From the NCBI GenBank assembly GCA_964577115.1, contig CAZNXJ010000015.1, positions 73,919 through 137,918 of the forward strand: a stretch of DNA of 64,000 nucleotides, read 5' to 3'. Within the stretch, counting starts at the first letter, position 1; each line of letters opens with the position of its first letter. The position numbers and the translations under genes are program-made. This document shows, one piece after another, positions 62,930 through 64,000 of this stretch. The notes beneath the pieces are model-generated. The model had not been told where the DNA came from. It did no database searches and saw nothing but the letters and a program-made list of their open reading frames with translations. This stretch comes from CAZNXJ01 sp964577115 (lineage in GTDB: Bacteria; Planctomycetota; Planctomycetia; Pirellulales; Pirellulaceae).

Positions 62930-64000
62930 ATGCGGTCGAAGTTGCTTGAGAAATATCGGTTGAAGCGTGCCAAGCGAAAGAGCTATGCCACTCGGCAGAC
63001 ACGTTTTGAGCCGCTGGAACAGCGCCTCGTTCTAACCGGCGCTGCCCCTATCGCGTTCAACGACGCATTCGTCCTCGAATCGAACACGCAATTCCAATCA
63101 GACGCACCCGGCGTGCTGGCCAATGACGTCGACGAGGAATTAGACGCGTTGACAGCGCACTTGTTCTCCGGACCGCAGCACGGCGAGCTGACTTTGAACG
63201 AGGATGGATCGTTCATCTACACGCCGCACCAAGATTTTGTGGGCATCGACAGCTTTCTGTACATGGCTCACGACGGTACGTCGTCCAGTGCTCTGACGGC
63301 CGTGACGCTGCGTGTGCGTGACGACAACGCGGCGCCGGTAGCGGCTGATGATCTATTTCACGTCAATGAAAATTCGACTCTGACAGTCAAAGCACCGGGC
63401 ATCCTGCAAAACGATACGGACGCCGACGGCGACAGCCTCATCGTGCAGCTCGTCGAGGGACCGCAGGAAGGCACGCTCGAACTTCAGGAAGATGGCTCGT
63501 TCGTCTATACCCCGGAGGCCGACTTCACCGGCGAAGTGACGTTCACCTATCGTGCATTCGATGGCGTGGAATCGAGCAACATCGCGACGGTGAGCATCAT
63601 TGTCGATCCGGTAAACCTCGAACCCATCGCGGTAAACGATCGTTACCAAGTCAACGAAAACGAAACGCTAACGATTGACGCCCCCGGTGTGCTGAACAAC
63701 GACAGCGACCCGGAAAACGATCCGCTCCAAGCGGTCGTCATCACTCCGCCGCTGCATGGAACGCTCGAGTTTCAGGAAGATGGTTCGTTTACCTATACAC
63801 CCGACGCGAACTATAGCGGACTCGACGGTTTCACCTACCAGCTGACCGACGGCACGAACTTCAGCGATGTCGCATCGGTCACCATCGATGTTCTGGATAC
63901 CAACGAAGCCCCGACCGCCGAGAATGACGAATTCACGCTCGACGAGAACACCGTGCTCGAAGCGCCGGCCGGTGCCCTGCTCGAAAATGACACCGATCCG
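62930..64000 (+). CDS. Giant cadherin-like tandem-repeat surface protein, 3' truncated
   Basis: The ATG at 62930 has AAGGAG six bases upstream, and the frame is open to the window end (357 codons). The basic N-terminus is followed by RFEPLEQRLVLTG (residues 25-37), the LEPR-xLL-like signature found at the start of many large planctomycete surface proteins. From residue 39 come repeats of about 96 residues, starting near 39, 135, 232 and 328. Each has APxAxND, ENxTLxV, APGVLxND, DxDxD, GTLExQEDGSFxYTP and FTYxxxDG. These are Ig/cadherin-like domains of the tandem-95 type, with Asp-rich edges that suggest calcium. The last visible repeat is cut. An adhesive or matrix role is an inference. Confidence 0.88.
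   Translation, partial: MRSKLLEKYRLKRAKRKSYATRQTRFEPLEQRLVLTGAAPIAFNDAFVLESNTQFQSDAPGVLANDVDEELDALTAHLFSGPQHGELTLNEDGSFIYTPHQDFVGIDSFLYMAHDGTSSSALTAVTLRVRDDNAAPVAADDLFHVNENSTLTVKAPGILQNDTDADGDSLIVQLVEGPQEGTLELQEDGSFVYTPEADFTGEVTFTYRAFDGVESSNIATVSIIVDPVNLEPIAVNDRYQVNENETLTIDAPGVLNNDSDPENDPLQAVVITPPLHGTLEFQEDGSFTYTPDANYSGLDGFTYQLTDGTNFSDVASVTIDVLDTNEAPTAENDEFTLDENTVLEAPAGALLENDTDP

Overview
The window looks like a chromosomal piece of a GC-rich planctomycete (Planctomycetota, most likely Pirellulales or a close relative). The evidence is the gene content: two complete pairs of a PSCyt1/DUF1549/DUF1553 cytochrome-like protein with a DUF1501 protein, a third DUF1501 gene, a DUF1559 pseudopilin-like protein, a WxxGxW-repeat surface protein, a dihaem cytochrome c peroxidase-like protein, and a very large cadherin-like repeat protein that begins with the planctomycete FEPLEQRLVL signature. 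Two runs of exactly 100 N (2493-2592 and 60143-60242) mark assembly joins, so this is a draft genome or a metagenome bin. I see no insertion sequence, prophage, CRISPR array, rRNA or tRNA.

Layout. 1-1961: the end of a dimethylformamidase-like gene and an exported SGNH hydrolase, closed by a clear terminator. 2130-4907: a WxxGxW-repeat, Arg/Asp/Gly-rich exported protein on the minus strand. 5207-10249: a small-molecule cluster of class III aminotransferase, SDR, Gfo/Idh/MocA oxidoreductase and two HpcH/HpaI aldolases. 10311-15007: the first DUF1501 and PSCyt1 pair (minus). 15265-18819: a cytosolic hybrid histidine kinase. 18987-21383: a glutamyl-endopeptidase-like S9 peptidase. 21665-22729: a HEAT-repeat protein. 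22907-27994: the second PSCyt1 and DUF1501 pair with a recognisable promoter. 28179-29826: a lipoprotein and a DUF1559 protein (minus). 30044-37864: a translationally coupled three-gene set (membrane PQQ-like propeller, rifampin-phosphotransferase-like enzyme, EMC3/TMCO1-like membrane protein) followed by a sodium:solute symporter. 38380-44533: a tripartite export set (HlyD-like adaptor, FtsX/MacB-type permease, TolC-like protein). 44630-50005: glycerol-phosphate use (exported glycerophosphodiesterase, glpD, glpK) with a DUF1501 gene at the head of the glp unit. 50221-54397: an operon of an exported triple-RidA protein, an aspartoacylase-like deacylase, an SDR and a threonine-synthase-like PLP enzyme. 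54430-60015: an M16 peptidase, a dihaem peroxidase and a Tat-exported dienelactone hydrolase. 60246-61925: a fatty-acid desaturase and a small membrane protein. 61926-62929: a 1 kb gene-free, hairpin-rich leader. From 62930 to the end: the 5' part of the cadherin-like repeat giant.

How the parts work together. Many products are exported or membrane-bound and fit a life on complex organic matter: hydrolases, a symporter, glycerophosphodiester breakdown and c-type haem proteins. The sets I find least explained are the propeller/phosphotransferase/EMC3-like operon at 30044-36101 and the RidA/deacylase/SDR/PLP operon at 50221-54397. Both are held together by overlapping or near-overlapping reading frames, and neither matches a pathway I can name with confidence.
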